Under the pieces are notes generated by a model, which did not search any database, was not told the origin of the DNA, and was given only the letters and a program-made list of their open reading frames with translations. From CAZJRB01 sp964547995 (GTDB lineage Bacteria > Planctomycetota > Planctomycetia > Pirellulales > Thermoguttaceae), in assembly GCA_964547995.1 (NCBI GenBank), contig CAZJRB010000024.1, positions 1 through 64,000 of the forward strand: DNA of 64,000 bases, written 5' to 3'. A program made the translations under genes and the position numbers. Shown here piece by piece: positions 1 through 8,569 of this stretch; within the stretch, counting starts at the first letter, position 1; each line of letters starts with the position of its first letter.

Positions 1-397
1 ACCACGTTGACGCAAACTATTGAACAGCAAAACTCACGCTTGTTTTAGGACTAGATATCCCGACGGTCGTTATGCTAAGCGCCAGGGAGGAAAAATTCAA
101 CCCACACCCGCAACAAGAGGGGTTGTTTTCTGCAATTTCCCGTCCTCGGGGGTGCGATCCGGGCATCTCTATCACTTCCTGAGTTATACACGCTTGGTAA
201 CACGCACAGGCGGAACTGCAATTTCGCGGGCTTGCCAACAGCGGGCTTTGCCGGTTATAATGCTATGTGATGAGACCCTTGGGAATTCCCGCGTGACCGG
301 AACCTCGCTCCCCCCTAACCGGCCATTTTCCAGCCAGCCACCCTTGGGCCCCCGAACATAGGGTGCCACTCCACTTTCCACACGACTGAGATCTTCC
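1..397. other. Intergenic, no gene recognised
   Basis: The stretch before the aldo/keto reductase gene has short open frames on both strands, but none has a recognisable domain, a convincing ribosome site or sensible composition. It may hold the promoter of the next gene; no clear -35/-10 pair was seen. Confidence 0.4.
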
Positions 398-1519
398 ATG
401 ACAAAACGGCAAATCGACAGACGCGAGTTTGTCCGCGAAGGAACGGCGATCGTCGCTGCAACCGCGGCGGCGGGCAACGTCGCCGGCGCCGACGCGGCTG
501 AGGTCGACACCAGCAAAATCGTCAACTACAACCCCAAAATGCACTACCGAAAGCTCGGTAAGACCAACTTGATGATCTCCGAGGTCAGCCTGGGCGGACA
601 CTGGAAGAACCGCGGCGGCGGGCGCTACTGGGGTGATTTTGCCAAAGACAAAACGCCCGACGACGTCGCCAAAAACCGCACCGAAATCATCAGCGCCTGC
701 GTCGACGTCGGCATCAACTATCTCGATATCACCACCAGCGCCGAGTGCTGTGCCTACGGGGCGGCACTGAAGGGGCGACGGGAGAAGATGATCGTCGGCG
801 CCGATGACTACCGGATCTGCCCTCGCCAAAAAAACAACCGCAACGTCAAGGCGCTCACCGGCGGCGTCGAGGGGTGCCTGCGCCGGCTGCAAACCGACTA
901 CATGGACATCTGGCGACCGCAAATGGACGCCGGTGGTAAGAATTCCGACGACGACGTAAAGGTTGTGATCGAGACATTCCAGAAACTCCACGAGGCAGGC
1001 AAAGTACAGCACCTCGGTATGTCCAACCACAAACGTCCCTGGACGCAGCACATTATCGAGACGTTCCCGCAGTTCGAGATGTTCATCTTTCCTTGCACTG
1101 CGAAAACCAAGGAGAAGGGCAAGCCGGCGACCAAAGACAACGTCACCGGCGGCGACTCCGGTAACAGCGTCTTCGACGCCATCCGCAAGAACAACGTCGG
1201 TCTGGTCACGATCAAACCGTTCAACGGCGGAAGCCTCTTCAAGATCAAGGCCAAGTTCCCGGTCGTCGGGGTCGGGAGCAAGGAGGAAAACGACCTCGCA
1301 CGGTTGACGTTGCAGGCAATCCTGACCAACGATGCGATCACGGCCACCGTGCCGGGGCTGACGACCGTCTACGAGGTCGAAAACGCCGCCCGGGCGTCGT
1401 ACGACCGCCCGCTCGGCATGACGCCCCGCCAGCGGGAGTGGCTCGCCCAGATCACCGATGAACGCTGGGAGCAGCTCCCCGAAGAATACCAGTGGCTGCG
1501 CGATTGGGAGTTCGTATAA
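398..1519 (+). CDS. TAT-exported aldo/keto reductase-like protein
   Basis: A 373-residue protein with a twin-arginine signal (RR at 8-9 in DRREFVREG, then an Ala-rich hydrophobic stretch), so probably exported folded. From about residue 47 it follows the aldo/keto reductase barrel: RKLGKTNLMISEVSLGG at the start, NYLDITTS with the catalytic-type Asp, and AYG with the Tyr. The usual Lys at the end of the next strand is not there (the segment reads MIVGADDY), and the DLxxxHwP motif reads DIWRPQM, so the His is also missing. Family membership is clear by layout. Ordinary NADPH-dependent carbonyl reduction is doubtful, and the substrate is unknown. The ATG at 398 has only a weak GAG-like upstream site. 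It stands alone before a palindromic repeat. Confidence 0.85.
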   Translation: MTKRQIDRREFVREGTAIVAATAAAGNVAGADAAEVDTSKIVNYNPKMHYRKLGKTNLMISEVSLGGHWKNRGGGRYWGDFAKDKTPDDVAKNRTEIISACVDVGINYLDITTSAECCAYGAALKGRREKMIVGADDYRICPRQKNNRNVKALTGGVEGCLRRLQTDYMDIWRPQMDAGGKNSDDDVKVVIETFQKLHEAGKVQHLGMSNHKRPWTQHIIETFPQFEMFIFPCTAKTKEKGKPATKDNVTGGDSGNSVFDAIRKNNVGLVTIKPFNGGSLFKIKAKFPVVGVGSKEENDLARLTLQAILTNDAITATVPGLTTVYEVENAARASYDRPLGMTPRQREWLAQITDERWEQLPEEYQWLRDWEFV

Positions 1520-1603
1520 CCGCGCGGCCATTTGCGGAGAGATGGTCCATTGTGACATAAAGCCGCGGCCGGTGAGGCTGTGCCTTTTGGGGAAACGGAG
1601 GTT

Positions 1604-1707
1604 GTAGGGTGGGACCAGCGGCCGTTAGGCCGCGCCGGCCCACCAGTTTTACCCCGTTTTTCTCGCGTTGGTGGGCCGGCGTCGCTTCGCTCCTGGTCCC
1701 ACCCTAC
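1604..1707. repeat. Palindromic miniature element (GTAGGGTGGGAC family)
   Basis: A 104-bp element bounded by a perfect 15-bp inverted repeat (GTAGGGTGGGACCAG at 1604-1618 and its complement at 1693-1707). A second nested inverted pair (GCCGGCCCACC/GGTGGGCCGGC) lies inside. The outer arms share GTAGGGTGGGAC with the element at 6075-6255, so this is a dispersed family. It sits just upstream of the cytochrome/DUF1080 gene. Confidence 0.75.
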
Positions 1708-1763
1708 TTTATGGCCGGACACGTCCTCCGTTTATGAGTTTCAAACTTCACGAGAAACAACTC

Positions 1764-2831
1764 ATGAGATTTCCCTCTGATTCCCGATGGGCCGTCGTGG
1801 CCGCATTGTTCCTTTCCCTTGTGCTGGTTTTCCTGATGATCGGCAACTGGTCGAACACGGCGCCGCCGGGCGCCGTCGCGGCCGAAACGAGGGAAACGGC
1901 CGGCAGCGTGCCCGGTAAAATGGCCAAGGCAAGGGCAAAAAACAAACAGTGCTACGTCTGTCATCCCGCACTGAAAACCGAAGAAATCAACACGGTTCAC
2001 CTCGAGGAAGGCTACGCTTGCACGAAATGCCACGGGGCGTCGAACGATCACATGGACGACGAAATGCAGATGACCACGCCCGATCTGCTCTACGGCCGTT
2101 GCGAGGTGGACGCCATGTGCGGCGAGTGTCACGAAGATTCGCACGAGGACGTCGAGCCGGAGGTCGCGGCTTTTCTGGAGAAGTGGCGGGGCCGCCCACG
2201 GGAAAACGGCCGCGCTGTTACCGAGAATTCCATCTGCACCGATTGCCACGGAACACATAACCTCGATATGGAAACGAAAACGGACGTCGACAAGAGCCAA
2301 CTCGATTGGCTCGCGGCATTCAACGGCCAGGATCTGACCGGCTGGAAGCCGTCGGGCAAGGCTGCGTGGAAGATCCGACTCGGGCGGATCACTGGAACAC
2401 CGGACGGCGATGGTACCCTCTGGAACGAGACCGAATACGAAGACTACCAGGTCGCGGTCACCTTCCGGGCCGATTTTCCGGTCCACGCCGGCATCTACGT
2501 TCGGGCAACCGGTTCGGATCCCGGGCCGAGGGTCGAGATTTTTCAGCAGAAGGATCCGGCCGCCTATACCGGCAGTGTTGCTCTGCCCGGCAAAGAACTC
2601 GTCTTGGTCAACCTCAAGGAAAGCTCGTTCGACGCGGGCGGGTGGAACACGCTGGCCGTCGAGGTCCGCGGACCGCGTGTCGCCGTGTGGCTCAACGGAG
2701 CCGAGATTGGGGCCGTCCGGTGCCTCGATGCGCCCAAGGGACGTTTGGGCTTGTACATCAAAGGCGGTCCCGAGTACCAACGCGGCGAACTCGCGGTCCG
2801 CGAAGTCAAAATCCAGAAGCTGGAAAAGTAA
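1764..2831 (+). CDS. Tetrahaem cytochrome c-like protein with C-terminal DUF1080 domain
   Basis: A 355-residue protein with an N-terminal hydrophobic anchor or signal (about residues 9-29), then four CxxCH haem-attachment motifs: CYVCH (63-67), CTKCH (86-90), CGECH (119-123) and CTDCH (158-162). This is followed by a DUF1080/3-keto-disaccharide hydrolase-type concanavalin-like domain (about 180-352, starting FNGQDLTGWKPSG). The haem part suggests periplasmic electron transfer; DUF1080 domains bind or cleave sugars in planctomycetes. The fusion suggests a redox step linked to a carbohydrate, but that is inference. An in-frame ATG at 1734 is an alternative start; 1764 is chosen because it directly precedes the hydrophobic segment and has a GAGAAA stretch upstream. 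Confidence 0.8.
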   Translation: MRFPSDSRWAVVAALFLSLVLVFLMIGNWSNTAPPGAVAAETRETAGSVPGKMAKARAKNKQCYVCHPALKTEEINTVHLEEGYACTKCHGASNDHMDDEMQMTTPDLLYGRCEVDAMCGECHEDSHEDVEPEVAAFLEKWRGRPRENGRAVTENSICTDCHGTHNLDMETKTDVDKSQLDWLAAFNGQDLTGWKPSGKAAWKIRLGRITGTPDGDGTLWNETEYEDYQVAVTFRADFPVHAGIYVRATGSDPGPRVEIFQQKDPAAYTGSVALPGKELVLVNLKESSFDAGGWNTLAVEVRGPRVAVWLNGAEIGAVRCLDAPKGRLGLYIKGGPEYQRGELAVREVKIQKLEK

Positions 2832-2844
2832 GGGAAAGCCGCCT

Positions 2845-3471
2845 TCAGGCAAACACTTTGGCATCGAACCTGGGAATCCGGCACTCGCACTTCCAGAAAA
2901 CGGCAATTCGGGCAACGGACTCGCGAAACTCGTGAAAACGTGCGGACTTGTTTGCAAACGCGTTTGCGCCCGCCCGCAGACAATCGGTCACGATGGTCTC
3001 TTCCCGCGCGCTGCTGAGAACCACCACCGGCAAGGTTTGAAGGTGCTCCATCGAGCGGATTCGCCGCAAGACCTCCAGCCCGGAGATGTCGGGGAGATAC
3101 ATATCCAGAAGCACAAGTCGGGGAACGGCACCCGCGCTATCTTGTAGCAGTTCGATTGCCGCTCTGCCGGTGGACGCCATCATTACTTCCGAGCACTGAG
3201 AATCAGCCAATGCCCTGGCAATCAAGTCGGCGTGATCGGGGTTGTCTTCCACCACCAGGATGGGAAATCCGTCGTGCGGGGTGCCTTCCTCTGTTTCCGG
3301 CCCCGTCCACGTTGCTAAAGATTGCGGCTCGATTTCGTCACGCCAAACACGTACATCGCTTGGGGCGTCAATGCCCAGCTTGACTCGCCGTTTGCGGATC
3401 GAGAGGACCTTCACTTTGATATCAGGCCCGATCCGAATGACCGTATCGCAATCCCTGGAAAGTACTAACAT
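2845..3471 (-). CDS. CsrA-receiver domain fusion protein
   Basis: A 208-residue protein that begins with a full CsrA-type RNA-binding domain (residues 1-58). It starts MLVLSRD, keeps the VKLGIDAP core and has an Arg at position 44 in VRVWRDEI, matching the RNA-contacting Arg of CsrA. After a short linker comes a response-regulator receiver domain (about 70-190) with E75/D76, the phospho-acceptor Asp at 123 (VLLDMYLPD), Ser153/154 and Lys175. No further output domain follows, so the CsrA part is the probable output: phosphorylation may control mRNA binding. The gene lies 186 bp downstream of, and on the same strand as, a receiver-histidine kinase, a likely partner. It converges on the cytochrome/DUF1080 gene 13 bp away. 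Confidence 0.85.
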   Translation of the reverse strand: MLVLSRDCDTVIRIGPDIKVKVLSIRKRRVKLGIDAPSDVRVWRDEIEPQSLATWTGPETEEGTPHDGFPILVVEDNPDHADLIARALADSQCSEVMMASTGRAAIELLQDSAGAVPRLVLLDMYLPDISGLEVLRRIRSMEHLQTLPVVVLSSAREETIVTDCLRAGANAFANKSARFHEFRESVARIAVFWKCECRIPRFDAKVFA

Positions 3472-3657
3472 TCGTGCCCTCCATGGTATCGGGTAGTAAT
3501 TATCCGCCCACAGGTGGCGGTAACCACGACCTATCGCTCACATAAGCCGTGATTATACTGCCTTTCCGGGGCCGTACAATACCAGATTGCGGGAAACATC
3601 ACAATTTCCACAAGAAAAAGCACCAATAATACGCAGAGATTGTGGAAGCACCACATA

Positions 3658-4770
3658 TCAGTTGGTGGGATCTTGGGCCGGCAGCGTGAAAAAGAAGCTC
3701 GTCCCTTCACCAGGCTCCGATTCCACCCAAATACGCCCTCCATGGCACTCCACGATCTTCTTGCACACGGCCAACCCGATTCCTGTTCCCGGATAATCTT
3801 GGCCGTGGACTCGATGGAATACGTCGAAAACCTGTTCGAAATGCTCCCGTGGTATCCCGACTCCATTGTCTTTGACACGCAATCTCCACCATGCACCCTC
3901 CTGGGTGGAGTCCACCCGTATGGCCGGAGTATCCTGCTGCCGGAATTTGATCGCGTTGCTTATGAGATTCTGGAACAACCGGACCAACATGGTCGGGTTA
4001 CCGGACACCCTTGGCAGAGGGGCATGGTCGATTCGCGCGCTGCTGTCTCGGATCATTGATTCAAGATTGGTGGTGACCTGGACAAACACCCCTTCCAGAT
4101 CGACCGGCTTGAACGGCTCCTTGGAATGGCCTGCACGGGAATAGTCCAGGAGATCGTCGATCAAACGACTCATGTGGGTTGTGCCGTCGATGATATGGCG
4201 GAGATACTCGGTGGCGTTTTCGTCCAGCCGACTGCCGTACTCGTCTTGAAAGACCTCGCAATATCCCGAGATCGTCAATAGCGGCGACCGCAAGTCGTGC
4301 GCTACCACGGAGGCAAAATCCTCGAGTTCGCGGTTCCGCCGGGCAAGTTCTTCCGTTCGCCGGGCGACGGCTTCCTCTAAATCCGTTGTGTACCGATCGA
4401 TCCGTTCCCGGCACGCCCGGCGTACCTGGTACAGCAATTCACTCGGGTCACTCGATTTTTCGACATAGGCAAACGCCCCCAAATTCAATGCCTCCTTGAC
4501 CGAGTCGTACGAAGCTGCGCTTGTGTAGACAATCATGCGAACGTCGTCGAGTTCGCGAATCTTCGCGGCCAATTGGCCGCTGCTGAGGTCGGGCAGGGAC
4601 AAGTCGATAATGACAGCAATCGTCTCCTGTTCGACACATTTCAGCCCTTCGATTGCCGAACGGCAACCGATCACCTCGAATCCTTCCCCCCGGAGGATAT
4701 CGCACAGCAACTGCAAATCAGCCTCGTTGTCTTCAACAACGAGTATTCGCCTGGAACGCTCGTCCGGCAT
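3658..4770 (-). CDS. Receiver-histidine kinase hybrid sensor protein
   Basis: A 370-residue soluble protein. The N-terminal receiver domain (residues 8-120) has acceptor Asp56 (IIDLSLPD). A coiled segment (125-150) leads to a HisKA dimerisation domain with His158 in VAHDLRSPL, then a HATPase domain with the N box (NLISNAIKF), DNGVGI (G1) and GTGIGL (G2). There is no transmembrane segment, so it is a cytoplasmic kinase whose input is its own receiver domain, probably phosphorylated by another kinase. The CsrA-receiver fusion just downstream on the same strand is the obvious candidate substrate. Confidence 0.92.
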   Translation of the reverse strand: MPDERSRRILVVEDNEADLQLLCDILRGEGFEVIGCRSAIEGLKCVEQETIAVIIDLSLPDLSSGQLAAKIRELDDVRMIVYTSAASYDSVKEALNLGAFAYVEKSSDPSELLYQVRRACRERIDRYTTDLEEAVARRTEELARRNRELEDFASVVAHDLRSPLLTISGYCEVFQDEYGSRLDENATEYLRHIIDGTTHMSRLIDDLLDYSRAGHSKEPFKPVDLEGVFVQVTTNLESMIRDSSARIDHAPLPRVSGNPTMLVRLFQNLISNAIKFRQQDTPAIRVDSTQEGAWWRLRVKDNGVGIPREHFEQVFDVFHRVHGQDYPGTGIGLAVCKKIVECHGGRIWVESEPGEGTSFFFTLPAQDPTN

Positions 4771-5347
4771 GGGCTTTGCCTCTCCCAGCCCCTAACGCAA
4801 AATGCGATAAGCTATCCTGAATGATTCGGCTAGCAAAAAAAGTAAAAAGTGAAAGTGTTGATAGGCATTAAAATTAAAGGTGAGAGCAAGTAGGTTGACA
4901 TATTTTTTAAGATTTGTCCAGGCAATCAAAGGCAAGGTTACGATGATATCTTAAGAATTTTCCGGCGGATTTCCGGTTCCCCCCGACATCGCACCGGTCT
5001 CCGAGTCGATCGGCCATTGGAAACCAGGAGTTAAGAAAACGGAAAACGCCATACTTGGGCCCGACCACGAGAGAAGAAAGTGTATGCTTCGTGTTCGGTT
5101 GCAGGTCATTCCCTCGCGAGCCTTCATGGTGGCAGCCAACACACGAGTTGTGTTGCGCATGCTATTCGGCTGTTTGCCCTTGTCCACTCGTTTGAGAACC
5201 TGCCCCCAAGCAGGGGGCATTGGCCCACTCATTTCGGGCAAGGCGTCGGCGAAATGACCTTTCCTCCCTTTCTTGATTTGTCCTATACTTCTTATTCTCG
5301 GGTGTTTTCTACCCTTACACTCTTATCTCTTTCAAGGAGGGCAGGTC
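4771..5347. other. Intergenic region between divergent genes
   Basis: This 577-bp spacer separates the minus-strand histidine kinase from the plus-strand cytidylate-kinase-like gene. It has an AT-rich block at about 4825-4960, unlike the GC-rich surroundings, as expected for a divergent promoter region. A TTGACA occurs near 4894 but no convincing paired -10 was seen. An excellent ribosome site (AAGGAGGG, about 5332-5339) lies just before the GTG start at 5348. No gene was recognised. Confidence 0.4.
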
Positions 5348-6067
5348 GTGAAAGAGCAGATCCGGCAAGAGCCCGTGATCCTTTCCCTTGCCGAGTTGCA
5401 CGTACACGGCTGGGAACGAATTCGGGGTCTTGAAAGTCTGGTTGGCCACTCCCATGAAGGACACGGCACGGTCAAGACTTATCTGACCATTTCGCGCGAA
5501 TCGGGCACGGGCGGCGGCAAAATCGCCAAGATGATCGGCGAAGAGCTCGGATGGGAAGTCCTCGACAAGAATCTCCTCGATCGCGTGGCCGAGCGATTCC
5601 GACTTTCCAGGCCTATGCTCGAACTGGTCGACGAAACCCGAAACAGTTGGGTTCACGAAATGCCGGGGAGCTTTGCCGATCCGGATGCCGTTCCGCCTGA
5701 ACAATACGTTTCGCATCTCGAACGCGTGCTCTTGACCGCGGTGCAACACGATAACGTCGTGATGGTGGGCCGCGGGGCCCAGTTTCTCTTGCCGAGAGAA
5801 GAAGGGCTGGCCGTGCGAATCATCGCGCCGCGGGACTACCGGATCAGGCAAGTCATGCCGCGCGAAGGGCTCACCGCTGCCGCTGCCGAACGGTTCATCG
5901 ACCGCGTCGATGAGGGCCGGCGGGACTTCGTCCAACGCAACTTCCGTCGTAATATCGACGACCCCCACTTGTTCGACCTGATCGTCAACGTCGAACGCCT
6001 CGGCCCGGAGGGCACGGTCGACGAAATCCTCGCGGCGATCAGCCGGAGACTGCGTTGCAGGGTCTGA
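5348..6067 (+). CDS. Cytidylate kinase-like family protein
   Basis: A 239-residue protein (GTG start) of the cytidylate-kinase-like P-loop family. The nucleotide-binding segment reads ISRESGTGGGKIAKMIG, then EVLDKNLLDRVAE, then VVMVGRGAQFLL, a signature strand-turn of this group. These proteins resemble CMP kinase but their substrate is mostly unknown. The GTG at 5348 is preferred over an upstream ATG at 5273 because a near-perfect Shine-Dalgarno (AAGGAGGG) lies seven bases before it; the upstream extension would add a spurious hydrophobic stretch. Confidence 0.8.
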   Translation: MKEQIRQEPVILSLAELHVHGWERIRGLESLVGHSHEGHGTVKTYLTISRESGTGGGKIAKMIGEELGWEVLDKNLLDRVAERFRLSRPMLELVDETRNSWVHEMPGSFADPDAVPPEQYVSHLERVLLTAVQHDNVVMVGRGAQFLLPREEGLAVRIIAPRDYRIRQVMPREGLTAAAAERFIDRVDEGRRDFVQRNFRRNIDDPHLFDLIVNVERLGPEGTVDEILAAISRRLRCRV

Positions 6068-6074
6068 TACCGGT

Positions 6075-6255
6075 CTAGCCCGGATTATTCACGTAGGGTG
6101 GGACAAGCATGCGTGAGCCCTTGGTGGGCCGGCGGAAACGGCGATCTTCCCTAAATCAGCGTGCCAACGTTGCGGAACGATGGATCACACGCGCCGGCCC
6201 ACCAACGAGCCGTTTCCTTGTCCCACCCTACGAGTTCATGAATAATCCGGGCTAG
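6075..6255. repeat. MITE-like palindromic element with 17-bp terminal inverted repeats
   Basis: A 181-bp element with perfect 17-bp terminal inverted repeats (CTAGCCCGGATTATTCA at 6075-6091, its complement at 6239-6255). Immediately inside are GTAGGGTGGGACAAG and its complement, and inside those GGTGGGCCGGC/GCCGGCCCACC. It has no coding potential. The middle arms match the element at 1604-1707, so both belong to one dispersed family. It lies eight bases after the stop of the preceding gene. Confidence 0.85.
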
Positions 6256-6366
6256 TCTCGCTGCCAAGTTGCGTGTCCTTTGGGGGATTACTATACTGAG
6301 GAAGAGCGATAGCGTCTTGTATTACCTCCCTTGGCGACATCATTTTCCACTGTGAAGGAGTGAGTC

Positions 6367-7815
6367 ATGCCCAACTCGTTGAATCGACGACAGTTTATCG
6401 AGACGGCTGCTGCCGGCGGTACTCTTTTGGCGGGTGGCTTCCTGGCCCGGCCGCTTCAGGCGGCGGAAGACGCCGGTTGGCCCAAGATGCCGCCGGTGAA
6501 GATCTACGTCGTGTACGTGGGGCTCGGCGGCGCCTGGCCGAAACCGGAATTCGACGCCCCGGCCGAAGTTGCCAAGTTTCAGAAATATCTCTCCGGCGTG
6601 GAAAAACGGCTCGGCGACGTCCAATTCGCCGGCGGGACGTTGATCCCGAACCGATCTGCCGACGCTGCCAAAGAAGTGGCCAAGGCGCGCGGCGCCGACG
6701 CCGTGCTGGTCGTCCATCTCGCCTTCGGCAGCGGCGGGCCTCTGGTGAAGTTCACCGAAACCGGCCTGCCGGTGGCCGTCTTCTCGCAGCCATTCAGCGG
6801 TCACGACTGGATGTACCTGCCGCGATGGCAGAAGGCCGGCAAGCGGATTGTCCTGATGCCGTCGCGCGACTGGGGGGAGATCGACCGGGCGGTTGCCCTG
6901 CTCCGCGTGCCGGTCCGGATGCGGCAGTCCCGGTTATTGCTGGTCGGCCCGGCCAACGGCACCGTCGCCGCGCGGAATGCCGAGTTGGTCAAGAAACAGA
7001 TCGGGCCGGAGGTCGTCCCCATCAGCGTCAAGCAAGTCGTCGACGCCCACAACGCCGTCAATCCCAAGGACGCCGAAGCCGAAGCCGAGGAATACTGGAT
7101 TTCCAAGGCAAAGAAGATCGTCGAGCCGTCGCGGGAAGAAATCATCAAGTCCGCCCGGATGTACCTTGCGCTGAAGAATCTCATGGTCAAGGAGAACTCG
7201 CGGGCCATCGCGATCCGTTGTCTCGGCGGCATTCCGATCGGCACGCTCGGTTACCCGTGCCTTGCATTCAGCAAGCTCAACGACCTGGGGATGGTCGGGG
7301 CATGCGAGGCGGACATGGACTCGACGCTGACGATGATGATGTTCGGCTACGCCTTCGGGCTGCCGGGTTTCATCAGCGACCCGCTGTTCGACACGTCGAA
7401 GAACGCGGTGATCCACGCCCATTGCGTTGCGGCGACGAAGATGGGCGGGCCGGACGACCGGCGGGCGCCGTTTTTGATCCGCACCCACCGCGACGACAAC
7501 AAGGGGGCATCGCTCGAGGTCGAGATGAAAATCGGCCAGGAGATCACCTGCGTCAAGCTGGTGAACCTCGATGAGATGTTGCTCTCGACCGGAAAGATCA
7601 TCGAGATTCCCGATTTCGACGACCGCGGCTGCCGCACGCAAATCGTCACCGAAGTGGCCGACGCCCGGGGAATGTTTCACAACTGGGGCGGGGGCCTGCT
7701 CGACAACGCCAACATGATGACCTTGCTCCACCGCGTGGTCTTCTACGGCAATCACGTCGAGAGCATCGAGGATCTGGCTGCCCTGATGGGGTTGAAGGTC
7801 GTGATGGAAGGGTGA
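6367..7815 (+). CDS. TAT-signal sugar isomerase-like protein
   Basis: A 482-residue protein with a twin-arginine signal (NRRQFIETAAAGGTLLAGG) and a mature part that reads like the L-fucose/L-arabinose isomerase fold: two alpha/beta domains, with a conserved-looking acidic segment GACEADMDSTLTMMM in the position where these isomerases carry metal-binding acids. That assignment is from memory of the family layout and is tentative; a sugar isomerase or sugar-binding role outside the cytoplasm is the best guess. The start has a strong GAAGGAG site at about 6354-6360, six bases before the ATG. It is monocistronic. Confidence 0.7.
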   Translation: MPNSLNRRQFIETAAAGGTLLAGGFLARPLQAAEDAGWPKMPPVKIYVVYVGLGGAWPKPEFDAPAEVAKFQKYLSGVEKRLGDVQFAGGTLIPNRSADAAKEVAKARGADAVLVVHLAFGSGGPLVKFTETGLPVAVFSQPFSGHDWMYLPRWQKAGKRIVLMPSRDWGEIDRAVALLRVPVRMRQSRLLLVGPANGTVAARNAELVKKQIGPEVVPISVKQVVDAHNAVNPKDAEAEAEEYWISKAKKIVEPSREEIIKSARMYLALKNLMVKENSRAIAIRCLGGIPIGTLGYPCLAFSKLNDLGMVGACEADMDSTLTMMMFGYAFGLPGFISDPLFDTSKNAVIHAHCVAATKMGGPDDRRAPFLIRTHRDDNKGASLEVEMKIGQEITCVKLVNLDEMLLSTGKIIEIPDFDDRGCRTQIVTEVADARGMFHNWGGGLLDNANMMTLLHRVVFYGNHVESIEDLAALMGLKVVMEG

Positions 7816-7991
7816 TGGGCCGATTGCGAAAGATTCGCAAACGTCGCCGACCGGGGGTTCTGCAAACGAAAAGGCCGTGTTTCCCGACGTTTTCGCCCCT
7901 CTAGCGGAACGCGAGCGCCGGAACGTATAATAAAGTTTTGCCGCGTGACGCCCGATGGGCGCCCCGATCCCTTGCCCGCAAGGATAGAATC

Positions 7992-8396
7992 ATGCCCATC
8001 CCCATGGAACTCTCCCGGATCATCATCAGCGAGATCAACGAACAGCAGGTGATCTACCTGCGGGAAATCGACGGCGACCGGACGTTTCCCATCTTGATAG
8101 GGATATTCGAGGCAACGAGTATCGACCGTCGGGTGAAGGGGTATCCTTCGCCACGGCCGCTCACCCACGACCTGATCGTCAGCGTGGTCGAGAACCTCGG
8201 GGCGGAGTTCCAGGACGTAATCATCAACGAGCTGAAGGAGCACACGTACTACGCCCGGCTCCGGGTCCGCCACGAAGGCGAACTGGTCGAGATCGACGCC
8301 CGCCCCTCCGACGCCATTGCGGTGGCGGTCACTTGCGAGCCGGTGCTTCCGATTTACGTCAACGAGGAGGTGCTCACGGACGTGTTGGGAGAGTAG
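7992..8396 (+). CDS. Bifunctional nuclease family protein (DUF151)
   Basis: A 134-residue protein of the DUF151/bifunctional nuclease family. Recognisable segments are LPIxIG-type FPILIGIFEATSID, then RPLTHDLIVSVVENLG and the C-terminal RPSDAIAVAVT. Plant members have RNase and DNase activity; bacterial ones are poorly studied. Length is normal for the short bacterial form. The ATG at 7992 follows AAGGATAG, which fixes the start. It converges on the aspartate kinase gene with a strong hairpin between. Confidence 0.88.
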   Translation: MPIPMELSRIIISEINEQQVIYLREIDGDRTFPILIGIFEATSIDRRVKGYPSPRPLTHDLIVSVVENLGAEFQDVIINELKEHTYYARLRVRHEGELVEIDARPSDAIAVAVTCEPVLPIYVNEEVLTDVLGE

Positions 8397-8432
8397 AGGA
8401 CCCACGGCAGCAGGAATCCGACCTTAGGGCCA

Positions 8433-8466
8433 GCCGAAGAATAACGTCCCGATGTGGATTGAAAGC
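8433..8466. repeat. Dispersed 34-bp repeat, copy 1
   Basis: This 34-bp stretch matches 19857-19890 at 31 of 34 positions (both begin GCCGAAGAATAAC and end GGATTGAAAGC). Both copies lie between genes, and this one leads directly into the long hairpin at 8462-8532. Confidence 0.7.
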
Positions 8467-8532
8467 AGGGGGCACCCGCCCCCGGAACTTGGCACGTTTG
8501 GTTAGGGGCCGGGGGCAGGTGCCCCCTGCTTT
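8462..8532. terminator. Long GC-rich hairpin between convergent genes
   Basis: 24-bp arms (8462-8485 and 8509-8532) pair with one mismatch around a 23-base loop. The arms begin AAAGCAGGGGGCAC and end in CTTT. Placed between the stops of the DUF151 gene and the convergent aspartate kinase gene, it could terminate both transcripts. It could equally be a miniature palindromic element; the flanking dispersed repeat supports that. Confidence 0.55.
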
Positions 8533-8569
8533 AATTCTGGAATCCGGGAAGTTATTTATCGGTTGCCCC

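Noticed and set aside
263..1558. Long minus-strand frame opposite the aldo/keto reductase
   Set aside because: It is a high-GC antisense frame with no domain; the plus-strand gene has clear motifs and a TAT signal.
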